Assembly (NCBI RefSeq): GCF_002964975.1
Contig: NZ_PSZM01000040.1
Span: forward strand, 124,001 to 188,000
DNA length: 64,000 nt
Reading direction: 5' to 3'
Source of the DNA: Apibacter adventoris
Lineage (GTDB): Bacteria > Bacteroidota > Bacteroidia > Flavobacteriales > Weeksellaceae
The position numbers were made by a program, and so were the translations under genes. The notes below the pieces were generated by a model, which saw only the letters and a list, made by a program, of their open reading frames with translations, made no database searches and was not told where the DNA came from. Every line of letters begins with the position of its first letter. Position 1 is the first letter of the stretch. Shown here in pieces: positions 16,731-27,393 of this stretch.

Positions 16731-19700
16731 ATGGCAAAGTTAAAAATTAAAAATTTATTTTTCGGATTATTAAAAGGTGTATTTTATATTCTTTGTTTCA
16801 TACTCTTTTTATTTACTTCTTTATTTGTGGTTATTAATTTACCGCCTGTAAAGGAAAAAATAGCACAAAGAGGAATAACTTTTTTAAATCAACAATTTAA
16901 AACTCAGATTTCAGCTCAAAAAGTTGATGTGGATTATTTTGGGAATTTAATTTTTTATGAAGTAGCAGTAAAAGATCATCATAATTTTGATTTTATAAAA
17001 ATAAAAGAACTCAAAGCCTTTACCAACACTCTTTCTTTAATTAAAAATTTAAATGATATTAAAATTGATCAGTTAAGACTCAAAGAACCTGTAGTAAGAG
17101 TAATCACATACAAAGGGGAAGAAAAAGATAATTTTTCTCTTTTTATTGAAAAGTTTAAATCAGATAAACCTCCATCTAAGGAAGTTTTTAAATTAGAAGG
17201 TAGGGTTGATTTAATTAACGGACAATTGTCAATTATAAATCAGAACCTCCCCAAAATAGATCAAATTTGGTTAGATACACAAGAATTAAATTTAAAAATT
17301 CCTAAAGTTAAAATCATAGATTCTGATGTTTATGTTACTTTAGATCAATTCAGATTTAAAGGAAAAAGACATAATGAAAATTACATAGTTAAACAAATTT
17401 CAGGAGATATTCATTATTCAGATACCGAATTAGCTTTAAAAAATCTTACTTTAGAAACAGATTCTTCTTTATTGTTAGGAACTCTGTATTTTAATTATTC
17501 TAAAAAGAATGGATTTAGTAACTTTTCAGATAAGGTTCTATGGAATTTAGATTTGTTGCATAATAGTAAGATTTCGGGTAAAGATATTCGATATTTTGTA
17601 AAAGGTTGGCAAACAGATGCAGTAATGAATCTTTCTTCTAAAGCACATGGAACTTTAAATAATTTACAATTATCTAATTCAATATTTTCTTCAGATAAAA
17701 CTTTTTTTTCAGCTCCAAGTCTTATATTGAAAGATTTAGTTACTAAAGATAAGATTCGGTCTTTTTCTATAATTACCAAAGAAGCTACATTACAAACCTC
17801 TTATAATTCATTACGTACATGGTTACCTAAATTTATTTCTGTTAAAATTCCTCAATTAATTACAAACTTTGGTACAACAAATTATAAAGGAGATTTTTCC
17901 ATTAATAAAAATATTGTATCAGCTAAAGGATATATGATTAGTGCAATAGGAAAAGTCGAAGCAGATTTGCAATTATGGGAATATTCTTCAAAAACACCTA
18001 AATATAAAGGGCATGTAGAAACATTTCATCTTAATTTGGCACCATTTACTAAAAGTACAACTATAGGTCCTATAACTTCTAAAATATCATTTGAAGGCGA
18101 AGGATTTAATATAAATCAAATTGATACACGCTTTGACGCTCAGTTGTCTCAATTATTTTTGAATGGAAAAATAATAAATAATATTTCAACGGTAGGAAAT
18201 TTGAATCGTCAATTATTTAAAGGAAGTTTAAATGTAGCAGATCCTCATATGAGTTTAGAAATTAAAGAAGGTCAATTCGATTTTTCAAATAAAAGAAAGA
18301 TAACGAAGTTTGAAACCAATATTCATAATTTAGACCTAAATTATTTTACTTCTTTAGTCGATAAAAATACTATTCTAAAAGGTTATATAAATACTGATAT
18401 TCAGTTTAATAATATAGATGACTTAATTGGAGAAATTAATCTGAATAATGTTACTTTAATACATAATGATTCTATTAATTATGTTGAAAATTTTCAAATT
18501 AAGACTACTTCAGATAATGGAAACAGGAATTTTGATATTTTTTCGCCTAATATGATTATGGCTAATATTTATGGTAAATATAAATTAAATGATGTACCGG
18601 AAATGCTAAAAAACGGTGTCGGAAATTTACTAGTTAATTACAGGCCTAAAAAGCGATTTGACAATCAGGAGTTTTCTTTTATTTTTGATGTACAAAAATC
18701 TTTATTTGATATCTTAATGTTGGGAGTAGATATATCACCGGGAACTACTATAACGGGTAATTATATCGGGAAAAGCAATCAACTACAGGTTCAATTGATT
18801 TCCGAGTATATTTATTACAAAAATTTTAAACTTATTTCACCTAATATTTTTATAAATACAGCAGATACCTTAAGACAATTTAAAGGGTCTATGGCTTCAT
18901 TCAAAATTAATAGAAATAGTTTTGATAATATTAATTTATCAGGATATAAGAAGCATGATTCGTTATTTGCATCTACTAATTTCGCATATGGGAAATATAA
19001 GGATCAACAAACTCATTTTGACTTAAATTTGTATCAGACAAGAGTAGGGAATGAGCTGATTTTTGGATTTAGCCCATCTAAGATAGATTTAAATAAAGGA
19101 CAATGGACCTTAAATCCTGATTTTGAACCTAATGAGGCTATAGCCCATTATAATGTGATAACTAATAAGCTTACCTTAGAAAATATTCAGTTTAAATCAG
19201 AAGAATCAGAAATTAAATTATCAGGCGATTATATATCTAAAAATAATTATAATTTTAATATAGATTTAAATGATGTTGAATTAGCTAAAATTATACCTCA
19301 AAGTATACTTAAAGATATGTCTATCGAAGGGATAGCTAATGGTTCAGCTAAAATATATAAAACTTCTCAAGAAGTTAAACCTCTCATAGATTTAAATATA
19401 GATGAATTGAAATTTAATAATAAAGTATTAGGAAATTTAACAATGGCTGCTACTTATAGTGCTAATGATGATAAATATTTACTAAATGCCCGTTTATTAG
19501 ATTCAGGAGAAGAACGTTTTTTAGCGAAAGGTTTTATTAAAAATGAACCGGGAAAACCTTCACAATTAGATGTAGAACTTATACCCAATAAAATGAATAT
19601 TGCTCCTATAGGAACCTTTTTACAAGGAATATTTTCTAAATTTAGAGGAGAAGCTACCGGTGATGTGCATATTACCGGTAATTTAACCAGTCCTGTTTAT

Positions 19701-21209
19701 CAGGGAATGTTAACATTAAGTCAGGTGGGATTTACAGTTAACTTTTTAGGAGTAGACTACCAATTGACTCAAGATCAGGATCTACAAATTTCCGATGGAA
19801 GGTTTTTCTTCAATAATATAGAATTAATGGATACCAAAACCAAAACCAAAGGAACAGTATATGGGGTTTTGGAAACCAAGAATTTCCAAGAATGGGGGAT
19901 AAGTTTAGATTTTACAACCAATAATTTATTGGTTTTAAATACTACGGCTAAAGATAATGACTTATTTTATGGAAATGTTTATGCTTCTGGTGATTTTTCT
20001 ATAAATGGAACAACCACGAAAGAAATACGGATTTCGGCTAAGGCTAGGGCTCTGGCAGGAAGTAATCTTACTATTAATAGTAGTAGTACTACTAATGCGA
20101 CAGATATAAGTTTTATTAAATTTTTGCCCCAAAAGATTAAAGAAGATGAAGAAGAAAATGAGGTAAAACCCCCATTAGGATTATCTATTAATGCCGAGGT
20201 AACAGCAGATCAGAATTCGGTTGTAAATTTAATTATAAATCAGGAGACCGGAGATAGAATAGAAGTAAGGGGAGATGCAGAAAAATTAAAATTTAATTTG
20301 TCTTCGGTAGGAAGAATTACAATGGAAGGAACATATACAATAAAAGGTGATAGTAAATATTACTATCAAATGTTTGTTAACAAAGATTTTACAATTGTTC
20401 CTGAGAGTACCATTATTTGGGATGGAAGAGGCCCCACAGATGCCAATTTAAATATAACAGCTACTTATTCAAGAAATGTGAGTAATATTGGTGAGTATTT
20501 AGGTACCTCTACTGTACCAGCTACCAATGTTATTGTTAAAGCAATTTTATCAGGATATTTATCTAAACCTAAAATTGACTTTGATATAGATGTTGACGGA
20601 GCAATAAATGTAAAAGACCAATTGAAAACTAAATTAAATAATAATGAAGGAGAAAAACTAAATCAAGTTGCAGCAATTGTTATGTTTGGTAGTTTTCTTT
20701 CTGATAATATGGGCGGAAGTAATTATGCTTCATCAGCTTATGATATTGTATTAAAACAACTTACTTCCGTAATAAATAACATAAGCGGAGTTTTTTCCTT
20801 AGATGCTAATTTTAATGCAGGTTCTCGTATTGGAAATACAAGTGACAGAATATCATTAGATCCAACTTTTAAGTTAAATAATAGATTATCTATTGTAGGA
20901 TCTGTAAATATGCCATTAGAACAAAAAAGTGCCGCTGATGTTTGGACTTATGGAGCAAAAATTGATTATGATATTTCTAAGAATGCAGATAAATCCCTTA
21001 TAATTAGTGGTTTTTCCAAGCCTTCAACTTTCGGTTTAGAAACTTCTGTTTTAAGCAATTCAGGAGCCAATAATCAGGCTTATGGAGGAGGAATTGTGTA
21101 TAAAAAATCTTTTAATAATATTAAAGAAATTATTGGAAGAAAAAAGAAAACAGCCAAAGAAAAAAAAGATTCAGAAGAAAAGAAAAAAACGGAAGAAAAG
21201 AAAGATTAA
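16731..21209 (+). CDS. tamB: TamB-domain translocation/assembly module protein
   Basis: This 1492-residue envelope protein has one N-terminal membrane anchor (about residues 10-35), then a very long beta-strand-rich region typical of AsmA/TamB-type proteins, and a C-terminal TamB (DUF490) domain around 1050-1460 (for example the Y-L-G-T-S-T-V-P region). TamB-type proteins bridge inner and outer membranes and move phospholipids or assist outer-membrane protein assembly. The last 35 residues are a Lys/Glu-rich tail. uvrC starts 28 nt after its stop. Confidence 0.85.
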   Translation: MAKLKIKNLFFGLLKGVFYILCFILFLFTSLFVVINLPPVKEKIAQRGITFLNQQFKTQISAQKVDVDYFGNLIFYEVAVKDHHNFDFIKIKELKAFTNTLSLIKNLNDIKIDQLRLKEPVVRVITYKGEEKDNFSLFIEKFKSDKPPSKEVFKLEGRVDLINGQLSIINQNLPKIDQIWLDTQELNLKIPKVKIIDSDVYVTLDQFRFKGKRHNENYIVKQISGDIHYSDTELALKNLTLETDSSLLLGTLYFNYSKKNGFSNFSDKVLWNLDLLHNSKISGKDIRYFVKGWQTDAVMNLSSKAHGTLNNLQLSNSIFSSDKTFFSAPSLILKDLVTKDKIRSFSIITKEATLQTSYNSLRTWLPKFISVKIPQLITNFGTTNYKGDFSINKNIVSAKGYMISAIGKVEADLQLWEYSSKTPKYKGHVETFHLNLAPFTKSTTIGPITSKISFEGEGFNINQIDTRFDAQLSQLFLNGKIINNISTVGNLNRQLFKGSLNVADPHMSLEIKEGQFDFSNKRKITKFETNIHNLDLNYFTSLVDKNTILKGYINTDIQFNNIDDLIGEINLNNVTLIHNDSINYVENFQIKTTSDNGNRNFDIFSPNMIMANIYGKYKLNDVPEMLKNGVGNLLVNYRPKKRFDNQEFSFIFDVQKSLFDILMLGVDISPGTTITGNYIGKSNQLQVQLISEYIYYKNFKLISPNIFINTADTLRQFKGSMASFKINRNSFDNINLSGYKKHDSLFASTNFAYGKYKDQQTHFDLNLYQTRVGNELIFGFSPSKIDLNKGQWTLNPDFEPNEAIAHYNVITNKLTLENIQFKSEESEIKLSGDYISKNNYNFNIDLNDVELAKIIPQSILKDMSIEGIANGSAKIYKTSQEVKPLIDLNIDELKFNNKVLGNLTMAATYSANDDKYLLNARLLDSGEERFLAKGFIKNEPGKPSQLDVELIPNKMNIAPIGTFLQGIFSKFRGEATGDVHITGNLTSPVYQGMLTLSQVGFTVNFLGVDYQLTQDQDLQISDGRFFFNNIELMDTKTKTKGTVYGVLETKNFQEWGISLDFTTNNLLVLNTTAKDNDLFYGNVYASGDFSINGTTTKEIRISAKARALAGSNLTINSSSTTNATDISFIKFLPQKIKEDEEENEVKPPLGLSINAEVTADQNSVVNLIINQETGDRIEVRGDAEKLKFNLSSVGRITMEGTYTIKGDSKYYYQMFVNKDFTIVPESTIIWDGRGPTDANLNITATYSRNVSNIGEYLGTSTVPATNVIVKAILSGYLSKPKIDFDIDVDGAINVKDQLKTKLNNNEGEKLNQVAAIVMFGSFLSDNMGGSNYASSAYDIVLKQLTSVINNISGVFSLDANFNAGSRIGNTSDRISLDPTFKLNNRLSIVGSVNMPLEQKSAADVWTYGAKIDYDISKNADKSLIISGFSKPSTFGLETSVLSNSGANNQAYGGGIVYKKSFNNIKEIIGRKKKTAKEKKDSEEKKKTEEKKD
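16735..16742 (-). promoter_or_regulatory. Candidate -7 box for tsaD inside the tamB start
   Basis: Read on the minus strand this is TAACTTTG, a perfect TAnnTTTG box, 8 nt before the tsaD ATG and overlapping tamB codons 2-4. Transcription starting a few bases after it would give a nearly leaderless tsaD mRNA. Confidence 0.4.
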
Positions 21210-21237
21210 AAAATATACAAATATTGATTTTAAAATT

Positions 21238-23025
21238 ATGTCTTTAGAGCTTCAGCTTAAAATATTGCCTAACAAGCCGGGAGTCTATCAGTTTTTTGAT
21301 GATAAAGGAGAAATTATATATGTTGGAAAAGCAAAAAATTTACATAAAAGAGTACATTCTTATTTCAATAAAGAACATAATGGAAAAACACGACTTTTAG
21401 TTTCTAAAATTAAAAATATAAAAACTACAATAGTTGATACTGAATTTGATGCTTTATTACTGGAAAATAATCTAATAAAAGAATTTCAACCCAAATATAA
21501 TATTCGTTTAAAAGATGATAAGTCTTATCCTTGGATATGTATTAAAAATGAACCCTTTTCTCGTATTTTTCTAACCCGTAAACTTATTTATGATGGATCT
21601 GAGTATTTTGGACCTTATAGCTCTGTCCTTATAGCACGTACTCTTTTAGAACTTATAAAAAGTATTTACCCGCTCAGAACATGTAAATTAGATTTAACAC
21701 AAGAAAAAATACAGTCAAATAAATATACGGTTTGTTTAGAATATCACATTCATAATTGTTTAGGTCCTTGTGAAGGATATCAGACTTTAGAAGATTATAA
21801 TGAAAATATAAAGGAAATTCGCGAAATAATAAAAGGAAATTTTTCAGAGCCTCTTTCTTCACTTAAAATGAAAATGATGGAATATGCAGAGAAAACAGAG
21901 TTTGAAAAAGCCCAATTTATTAAAGAAAAGCTAGAATTATTAGAAAAATATCAAGCTAAATCTACTGTAATTTCTCCAACCATATCAGAAGTAGATGTCT
22001 TTAGCATTATTTCAGATGAATCTGCAGCTTATGTAAACTTTTTTAAAATAGTTAGAGGAAGGATAATTCAATCTTATACAACAGAAATAAAGAAAAAATT
22101 AGAAGAAACTGAGGATGAAATTCTTGAAAAATCAATTATAGAAATCAGAGAAAAATTTAAATCATTTTCAAAAGAAATCTATATTCCTTTTTTTATTGAT
22201 TTAGAGATACCTGGGGTAAAACTTTTTGTTCCTAAAATTGGAGATAAAAGAAAAATATTAGATTTATCAGAAAAAAATGCAAAAGAATATAGGCTAGAAA
22301 AACTTAAACAGGTAAAAATAACAGATCCGGAAAGACATACTAATAGAATTATGGCAGAAATGAAAAACCTTTTGCATCTGCCTAAAGAGCCCCGTTTAAT
22401 TGAAGGTTTTGATAATTCTAACATTCAGGGAACTAATCCTGTGTCTGCTTGTGTAGTATTTAGGAATGGTAAACCCAGTAAAGGGGAATATAGAATTTTT
22501 AATGTTAAAACAGTTGAAGGTCCCAATGATTTTGCTACAATGGAAGAAGTTATACAACGAAGATACAGTAGGCAATTAAGAGAAGGAAATGAATTACCCC
22601 AATTAATACTTATTGATGGGGGAAAAGGACAGCTGAGTTCGGCATATAAATCTCTAGAAAATTTAGGTTTAGCTGGTAAAATTCCTATTATAGGTATAGC
22701 AAAACGTTTAGAGGAAATTTATTTTCCTCACGATTCTATTCCTTTGTATTTAGATAAAACTTCTGAAACACTAAAAGTTTTGCAAAAAGTAAGAGATGAA
22801 TCACACAGATATGGGATTACACGTCATCGAAATAGAAGAAGTAAAAAGACTTTTACAACCGAATTAGATACCATATCCGGAATTGGAGAAAAAACGATAC
22901 AACTTTTACTTACTCATTTTAAATCTGTACAGGGCATAAAAAAGTCTACTAAAAAAGAATTAGAAGAATTGATAGGGAAAAAAAGAGCTGACATTCTTTT
23001 TGAGTATTTTGAAAAAGAAATGTAA
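21238..23025 (+). CDS. uvrC: Excinuclease ABC subunit C
   Basis: UvrC makes both incisions in nucleotide excision repair. From the ATG at 21238 the protein has 595 residues; the longer frame from 21082 overlaps the tamB tail and is rejected. Order: GIY-YIG nuclease at the N-terminus (G-V-Y-Q-F, I-I-Y-V-G-K-A-K), UVR coiled region around 205-240 (E-F-E-K-A-Q-F-I-K-E), RNase-H-like nuclease with L-I-D-G-G-K-G-Q near 460, and C-terminal helix-hairpin-helix repeats (I-S-G-I-G-E-K-T). Confidence 0.96.
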   Translation: MSLELQLKILPNKPGVYQFFDDKGEIIYVGKAKNLHKRVHSYFNKEHNGKTRLLVSKIKNIKTTIVDTEFDALLLENNLIKEFQPKYNIRLKDDKSYPWICIKNEPFSRIFLTRKLIYDGSEYFGPYSSVLIARTLLELIKSIYPLRTCKLDLTQEKIQSNKYTVCLEYHIHNCLGPCEGYQTLEDYNENIKEIREIIKGNFSEPLSSLKMKMMEYAEKTEFEKAQFIKEKLELLEKYQAKSTVISPTISEVDVFSIISDESAAYVNFFKIVRGRIIQSYTTEIKKKLEETEDEILEKSIIEIREKFKSFSKEIYIPFFIDLEIPGVKLFVPKIGDKRKILDLSEKNAKEYRLEKLKQVKITDPERHTNRIMAEMKNLLHLPKEPRLIEGFDNSNIQGTNPVSACVVFRNGKPSKGEYRIFNVKTVEGPNDFATMEEVIQRRYSRQLREGNELPQLILIDGGKGQLSSAYKSLENLGLAGKIPIIGIAKRLEEIYFPHDSIPLYLDKTSETLKVLQKVRDESHRYGITRHRNRRSKKTFTTELDTISGIGEKTIQLLLTHFKSVQGIKKSTKKELEELIGKKRADILFEYFEKEM

Positions 23026-23263
23026 AAAAATATAGTTTTTTGATATATATTTTTTTGTAACTTTTTATTTTCAGTTCAAACATAAGTAATTTCGATATTA
23101 ATAGAAATTATCTAAATAATTATGCAACGAAATAAAATTATAGTAGTTTGTTTGGATTAGCTAAAGAATACAAATTTGTTCAATTATGTTTATATGTTAA
23201 AATTAAATAACATTATTTGCTTTTTTAATAAATTATAGGTAGGGAAATGTAATGCGTAAATAA

Positions 23264-24361
23264 TCAATTTTTTATCAAATTTTTATAAAAGGCATAATAA
23301 TTTTTATAAACAATATCAAGGGTAAATTTTTCTTTTATCAGATTATTTGCATTAGTGGTAATTTTTTTGCATAATTCCGGATTATTCAATAATTGTATGG
23401 TTTTAGAAGCCAAACTATTACTATCTTTAACCTCACATAACATCCCAGTTTCACCATCTACGATTATTTCCGGTATACTTGAAACGTTGGTACTTACTAC
23501 AGGAACTTTTTTGTAGAATGCTTCAAAAAGAGATAGAGGAATTCCCTCTCTGATTGAAGTTATTAAATATATATTTAAATAATTTAAATATTGAGAAGCA
23601 TGATTCACAAAACCTAAAAAGTGAATATGATTTTCTATTCCTATCTCTTTGGAATATTTTTTTAAATCATCTTTTAATTCACCATCACCAAAAATAAGAA
23701 AATGCGTATTAGAATAATAAATAAGAATTTTTTTAGCAGTATCTATAAAAGTAAATAAATCTTTTGCCTTAGTAAGGCTTGCAAAAGTACCTATTAAAAT
23801 TTCGTTTTCATTACTTTTTTTATAAATACTTTCTAAAGGAAGAGCAGCGGATTGCTCTGTAAGGGAAATTCCATCATATATGGTAATCAACTTAGATTGA
23901 TCTTCAATAGAATTTCCCATTACTTTTTCGATAATCTTTGTAACGCAAATAATTTTTGAAATTCTTTTATGATTATATTTCCAATGATTCAATTTTTTAT
24001 TTTTAATTATATTATTACTTTTTCTAGAATAGATAATCATTACCCTTTTAGGAAGAAAATAAGAAGAGGCTAATGTAAATGTAAGAGCTGTAGAATCATG
24101 AACATGAATAATATCTATTGATAATTTTTTTACGAGTTTTATAATTTTATATACGAACCTCAGATCAAAATTGTTAGCTCTGGGAACTTCGTAATAAGGA
24201 ATTTTTTCCTTAATTAAATCTGAAATAATTACTGCATTTTTTCGAACTAAAACAATATTTTCAAATTTTTTTTGATTTTTAAATTGTTTAATAACATTTA
24301 ACATCTGAATATCCCCACCTCTAAGTTCTTTAATAGAAGTAATGTGTAAAATTTTTTTCAT
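23264..24361 (-). CDS. Glycosyltransferase family 4 protein
   Basis: This 365-residue protein has a two-lobed GT-B fold: an N-terminal acceptor domain beginning L-H-I-T-S-I-K-E-L-R-G-G-D, and a C-terminal donor domain with I-G-T-F-A-S-L-T-K-A-K-D and the E-G-I-P-L-S-L-F-E-A motif of GT4 enzymes near 276-285. It probably adds a sugar to a cell-surface glycan or lipopolysaccharide using a nucleotide-sugar. The divergent neighbour is a polysaccharide deacetylase-like membrane protein, which fits a surface-polysaccharide role. Donor and acceptor are unknown. Confidence 0.85.
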   Translation of the reverse strand: MKKILHITSIKELRGGDIQMLNVIKQFKNQKKFENIVLVRKNAVIISDLIKEKIPYYEVPRANNFDLRFVYKIIKLVKKLSIDIIHVHDSTALTFTLASSYFLPKRVMIIYSRKSNNIIKNKKLNHWKYNHKRISKIICVTKIIEKVMGNSIEDQSKLITIYDGISLTEQSAALPLESIYKKSNENEILIGTFASLTKAKDLFTFIDTAKKILIYYSNTHFLIFGDGELKDDLKKYSKEIGIENHIHFLGFVNHASQYLNYLNIYLITSIREGIPLSLFEAFYKKVPVVSTNVSSIPEIIVDGETGMLCEVKDSNSLASKTIQLLNNPELCKKITTNANNLIKEKFTLDIVYKNYYAFYKNLIKN

Positions 24362-24462
24362 TATTTTTAAAACCCATATTCAAATATAATTAACTTTACA
24401 TAAAGATAATTAATGTTATATATTATTATATTAAAAATATTGAAAAATTAAAAATAAATTTT

Positions 24463-25260
24463 ATGATAATAATTATATTTTTATTTATTTTATTTACTAT
24501 AATTGTTTTCTTCAATTATCAGTTTAAAATTATAACATATAAAAAGAAAATTAGAGTGGTTATGTATCATTCAATATCTACTAACCAATTTGAAGATCAA
24601 ATAACAATTACAAAAAAGAAATTTATTGAGCAGCTAAATTATTATAAAGAGAAAGGATATAACACAATAAATTTTACAGATATAGAAAATGGCACTATTC
24701 CCCCCAAAGCTTTGCTTATCACTTTTGATGATGGATTTTTAGATAATTATCAAGAAGCTTTTCCTCTATTGAAAGAATATGGTTTTAAGGCTGTTTGTTT
24801 TCTAGTTTTAGGTAAGTTAGGTAAAAATATGGATTGGGCAGGCAAGTATGTTGTAAAAGAAAGGAAATTAATGACCATTCAACAAATAAAAAGTTGTGGT
24901 CCTCATATACAATTTGCTTACCATACTTATAAGCATGATAATTACGAACAACTTTCTTTGGAAGAAATTAAAAAAGATTTAGAATTATGTACTTCAGTTG
25001 TGCAAGAAAACAATCTTTCACTATTTCCGGCTTTATCCTATACCTATGGTGGATATTACAGAAAAAAAGGTAAAGAACAAAAAGCTTTTTTTTCCTTATT
25101 AAAAAAATATGGAATAAATTATGCTTTTAGAGTTGGGAATAGAATTGCTCTTTTTCCTTTTAGAAATAGCATGACAATAAATCGCATGGATATAAGGGGA
25201 TATGAAGATATGAATGTTTTTAAGAAAAGAATAAAATGGGGGAGAATTAAACTTATGTAA
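24463..25260 (+). CDS. Membrane-anchored polysaccharide deacetylase-family protein
   Basis: This 265-residue protein has an N-terminal membrane helix (residues 1-20) and a carbohydrate esterase 4 (NodB-like) domain. T-F-D-D-G is at 87-91 (catalytic base and metal Asp) and the metal-binding H-x-x-x-H is His154/His158 in H-T-Y-K-H. The catalytic set looks complete. Such enzymes remove N-acetyl groups from surface polysaccharide or peptidoglycan. It is divergent from the GT4 gene with about 100 bp between, and ends before a strong bidirectional terminator. Confidence 0.85.
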   Translation: MIIIIFLFILFTIIVFFNYQFKIITYKKKIRVVMYHSISTNQFEDQITITKKKFIEQLNYYKEKGYNTINFTDIENGTIPPKALLITFDDGFLDNYQEAFPLLKEYGFKAVCFLVLGKLGKNMDWAGKYVVKERKLMTIQQIKSCGPHIQFAYHTYKHDNYEQLSLEEIKKDLELCTSVVQENNLSLFPALSYTYGGYYRKKGKEQKAFFSLLKKYGINYAFRVGNRIALFPFRNSMTINRMDIRGYEDMNVFKKRIKWGRIKLM

Positions 25261-25308
25261 TTAGATAAATTAATTTAATAATATAAATATTTTACCTTAT
25301 ATATAAAC

Positions 25309-25334
25309 AAAAGCCGCTTGAAAAAGCGGCTTTT
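25309..25334. terminator. Bidirectional terminator
   Basis: A perfect 11-bp stem (AAAAGCCGCTT / AAGCGGCTTTT) with a GAAA loop lies between the convergent deacetylase and htpG genes. GNRA-type loop and flanking A/T runs make it a textbook intrinsic terminator. Confidence 0.9.
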
Positions 25335-25355
25335 GTTAGTATTTTTTATTTAAAA

Positions 25356-27239
25356 TTATTTAATCATTTCAAAGCTTCGCTTAATAAAATCAGTCAAATC
25401 TTTTCCTTTTAATATATTTTGCGAAAGTTTAGCCAAATCTAATGCTTGTTTTATAATTTGAGCTTTATCTGTCTTGTCTTCTTTAGATAAAATTTCAGAG
25501 GCTAAAGGGCTATTAGTATTTACTACCAGATTATACATTTCAGGAAAATTACCCATCATTCCATACATTCCTCCTCCGGTTTGTTGCATATCTTTCATAC
25601 GTCTCATAAATTCCGGTTGGGTTAACATAAACGGAGCATCATCTCTTCCTAAATTTTCCAATGCTATAGTGTAGGTTTTAGAGTCTATAGTTTCCTCTAA
25701 TTCTTTTTTTAATGCTTCTTTTTCATCTTCAGAAAGAATAGAAGTGGTTTCTTCTTCTTTTTTGATCAAATTGTTTATATGGTCAGCATCAACACGCACA
25801 AAAGAGATATTTTCCTTAGAAGTTTCCAACTTTTGTATTAAATGAGGAACAATAGGTGAATCTAAAAGAAGAACTTCATACCCTTTACTTTTAGCGGTTT
25901 GAATATATTGATCTTGTTCATTAATATTTGAAGCATAAAGAATAACCAATTTTCCCTCTTTATCGGTTTGATTATTTTTGATTTTATCTTTTAGTTCATC
26001 AAAAGTATAATACACTCCGTCTACAGTAGGATATAAAGCAAATTTATCTGATTTTTCGAAGAATTTATCTTCAGATATCATTCCATATTCAATAACTACT
26101 TTTATATCGTTCCATTTTTTCTCATAATCTTCGCGGTTTTCATTCATTAATGAAACCATTTTGTCTGCTACTTTCTTCGTGATATAGGAAGATATCTTCT
26201 TCACAGCTCCGTCTGCCTGCAAGTAAGACCTGGATACATTCAATGGAATATCAGGAGAATCTATAACGCCTCTTAGAAGCATTAAAAAATCTGGAACAAT
26301 ACCTTTAACTTCATCTGTAACAAATACTTGATTTTGGTATAATTGAATTTTATCTTTCTCAATGTTTATATTATTTCCTAATTTAGGGAAGAATAAAATA
26401 CCGGTTAGGTGAAATGGATAATCTACATTTAGATGAATATAAAACAGTGGCTCATCAAACTGCATAGGATACAGCTCATGGTAAAAGGCTTTATAATCTT
26501 CATCTTTTAACTCAGAAGGAGATTTAGTCCATGCAGGATTAGGATTATTAATAATATTATCTACAGTTACTTTTTCCGGTTTAGCGTCTTTATCAGCTCC
26601 TTCAGGTAAAGGCAAAGTTTCTTCTTTAGTTCCGAATTTTATAGGAACCGGCATAAACCGATTGTATTTTAATAAAAGTTCGCGGATTTTATATTCTTCT
26701 AAAAATTCCACAGAATCTTCTGCAATGTGAAGTATGATTTCCGTTCCTCGATCTGTTTTATCTGAAGGTCCTAAATCAAACTGTGGACTGCCATCACAAG
26801 ACCAACGAACCGCTGGAGTGTCTGTGTAGGATTTAGTAATAATTTCAACTTTATCTGCTACCATAAAAGAGGAATAAAAACCTAATCCGAAATGTCCGAT
26901 GATTCCCTCTTTTTCTGCATCTTTATGTTTAGAAATAAAATCTTCTGCTCCGGAAAAAGCCACTTCATTTATATATTTCTGCACTTCTTCTTCGGTCATA
27001 CCAATTCCCTGATCGATAATATGAAGAGTTTTATTCTCTTTATCGATCTTTATTTCAATCATAGGATTACCATATTCTACTTTAGCTTCTCCTATATTGG
27101 TTAAATGTTTTAACTTTAAAGTAGCATCTGTAGCATTTGAGACCAGTTCGCGTAAAAATATTTCGTGGTCACTATATAAAAACTTCTTAATCAGAGGAAA
27201 AATATTTTCTACCGATACATTAATATTTCCTTTTGCCAT
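25356..27239 (-). CDS. htpG: Molecular chaperone HtpG (Hsp90)
   Basis: This 627-residue bacterial Hsp90 chaperone is full-length. The N-terminal GHKL ATPase domain has E-L-V-S-N-A-T-D-A near 31-39, I-D-Q-G-I-G-M near 74-80 and G-H-F-G-L-G-F-Y-S near 116-124. The middle domain includes V-S-R-S-Y-L-Q, and a C-terminal dimerisation domain follows. In Bacteroidota members the sequence starts as here, M-A-K-G-N-I-N-V. It is monocistronic; no CIRCE-like repeat was seen upstream. Confidence 0.96.
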   Translation of the reverse strand: MAKGNINVSVENIFPLIKKFLYSDHEIFLRELVSNATDATLKLKHLTNIGEAKVEYGNPMIEIKIDKENKTLHIIDQGIGMTEEEVQKYINEVAFSGAEDFISKHKDAEKEGIIGHFGLGFYSSFMVADKVEIITKSYTDTPAVRWSCDGSPQFDLGPSDKTDRGTEIILHIAEDSVEFLEEYKIRELLLKYNRFMPVPIKFGTKEETLPLPEGADKDAKPEKVTVDNIINNPNPAWTKSPSELKDEDYKAFYHELYPMQFDEPLFYIHLNVDYPFHLTGILFFPKLGNNINIEKDKIQLYQNQVFVTDEVKGIVPDFLMLLRGVIDSPDIPLNVSRSYLQADGAVKKISSYITKKVADKMVSLMNENREDYEKKWNDIKVVIEYGMISEDKFFEKSDKFALYPTVDGVYYTFDELKDKIKNNQTDKEGKLVILYASNINEQDQYIQTAKSKGYEVLLLDSPIVPHLIQKLETSKENISFVRVDADHINNLIKKEEETTSILSEDEKEALKKELEETIDSKTYTIALENLGRDDAPFMLTQPEFMRRMKDMQQTGGGMYGMMGNFPEMYNLVVNTNSPLASEILSKEDKTDKAQIIKQALDLAKLSQNILKGKDLTDFIKRSFEMIK

Positions 27240-27345
27240 ATATTTTCTTTTTAATTCAAATTTTATTTGTAGTCCTAAAATTCAAAAAAAGTACCAATTC
27301 TCAAAGAATGACAAAATGACAATGAATCATTTAAAGTAAAAATTA

Positions 27346-27376
27346 TTGGGTATAAGTAAAATAAAAATTACATTTG
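27346..27376 (+). promoter_or_regulatory. Canonical Bacteroidota promoter
   Basis: TTG (27346-27348), a 20-bp spacer, and TACATTTG (27369-27376) match the phylum's -33/-7 consensus exactly. It is 18 bp upstream of the ATG of the surface-protein gene at 27394. It is the clearest complete promoter in the window. Confidence 0.65.
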
Positions 27377-27393
27377 TTTAAAATTAAATTATT

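Noticed and set aside
21082-21237. Long N-terminal extension of UvrC (52 extra residues, Lys-rich)
   Set aside because: It is the tamB tail read in another frame; the ATG at 21238 gives the normal UvrC N-terminus.
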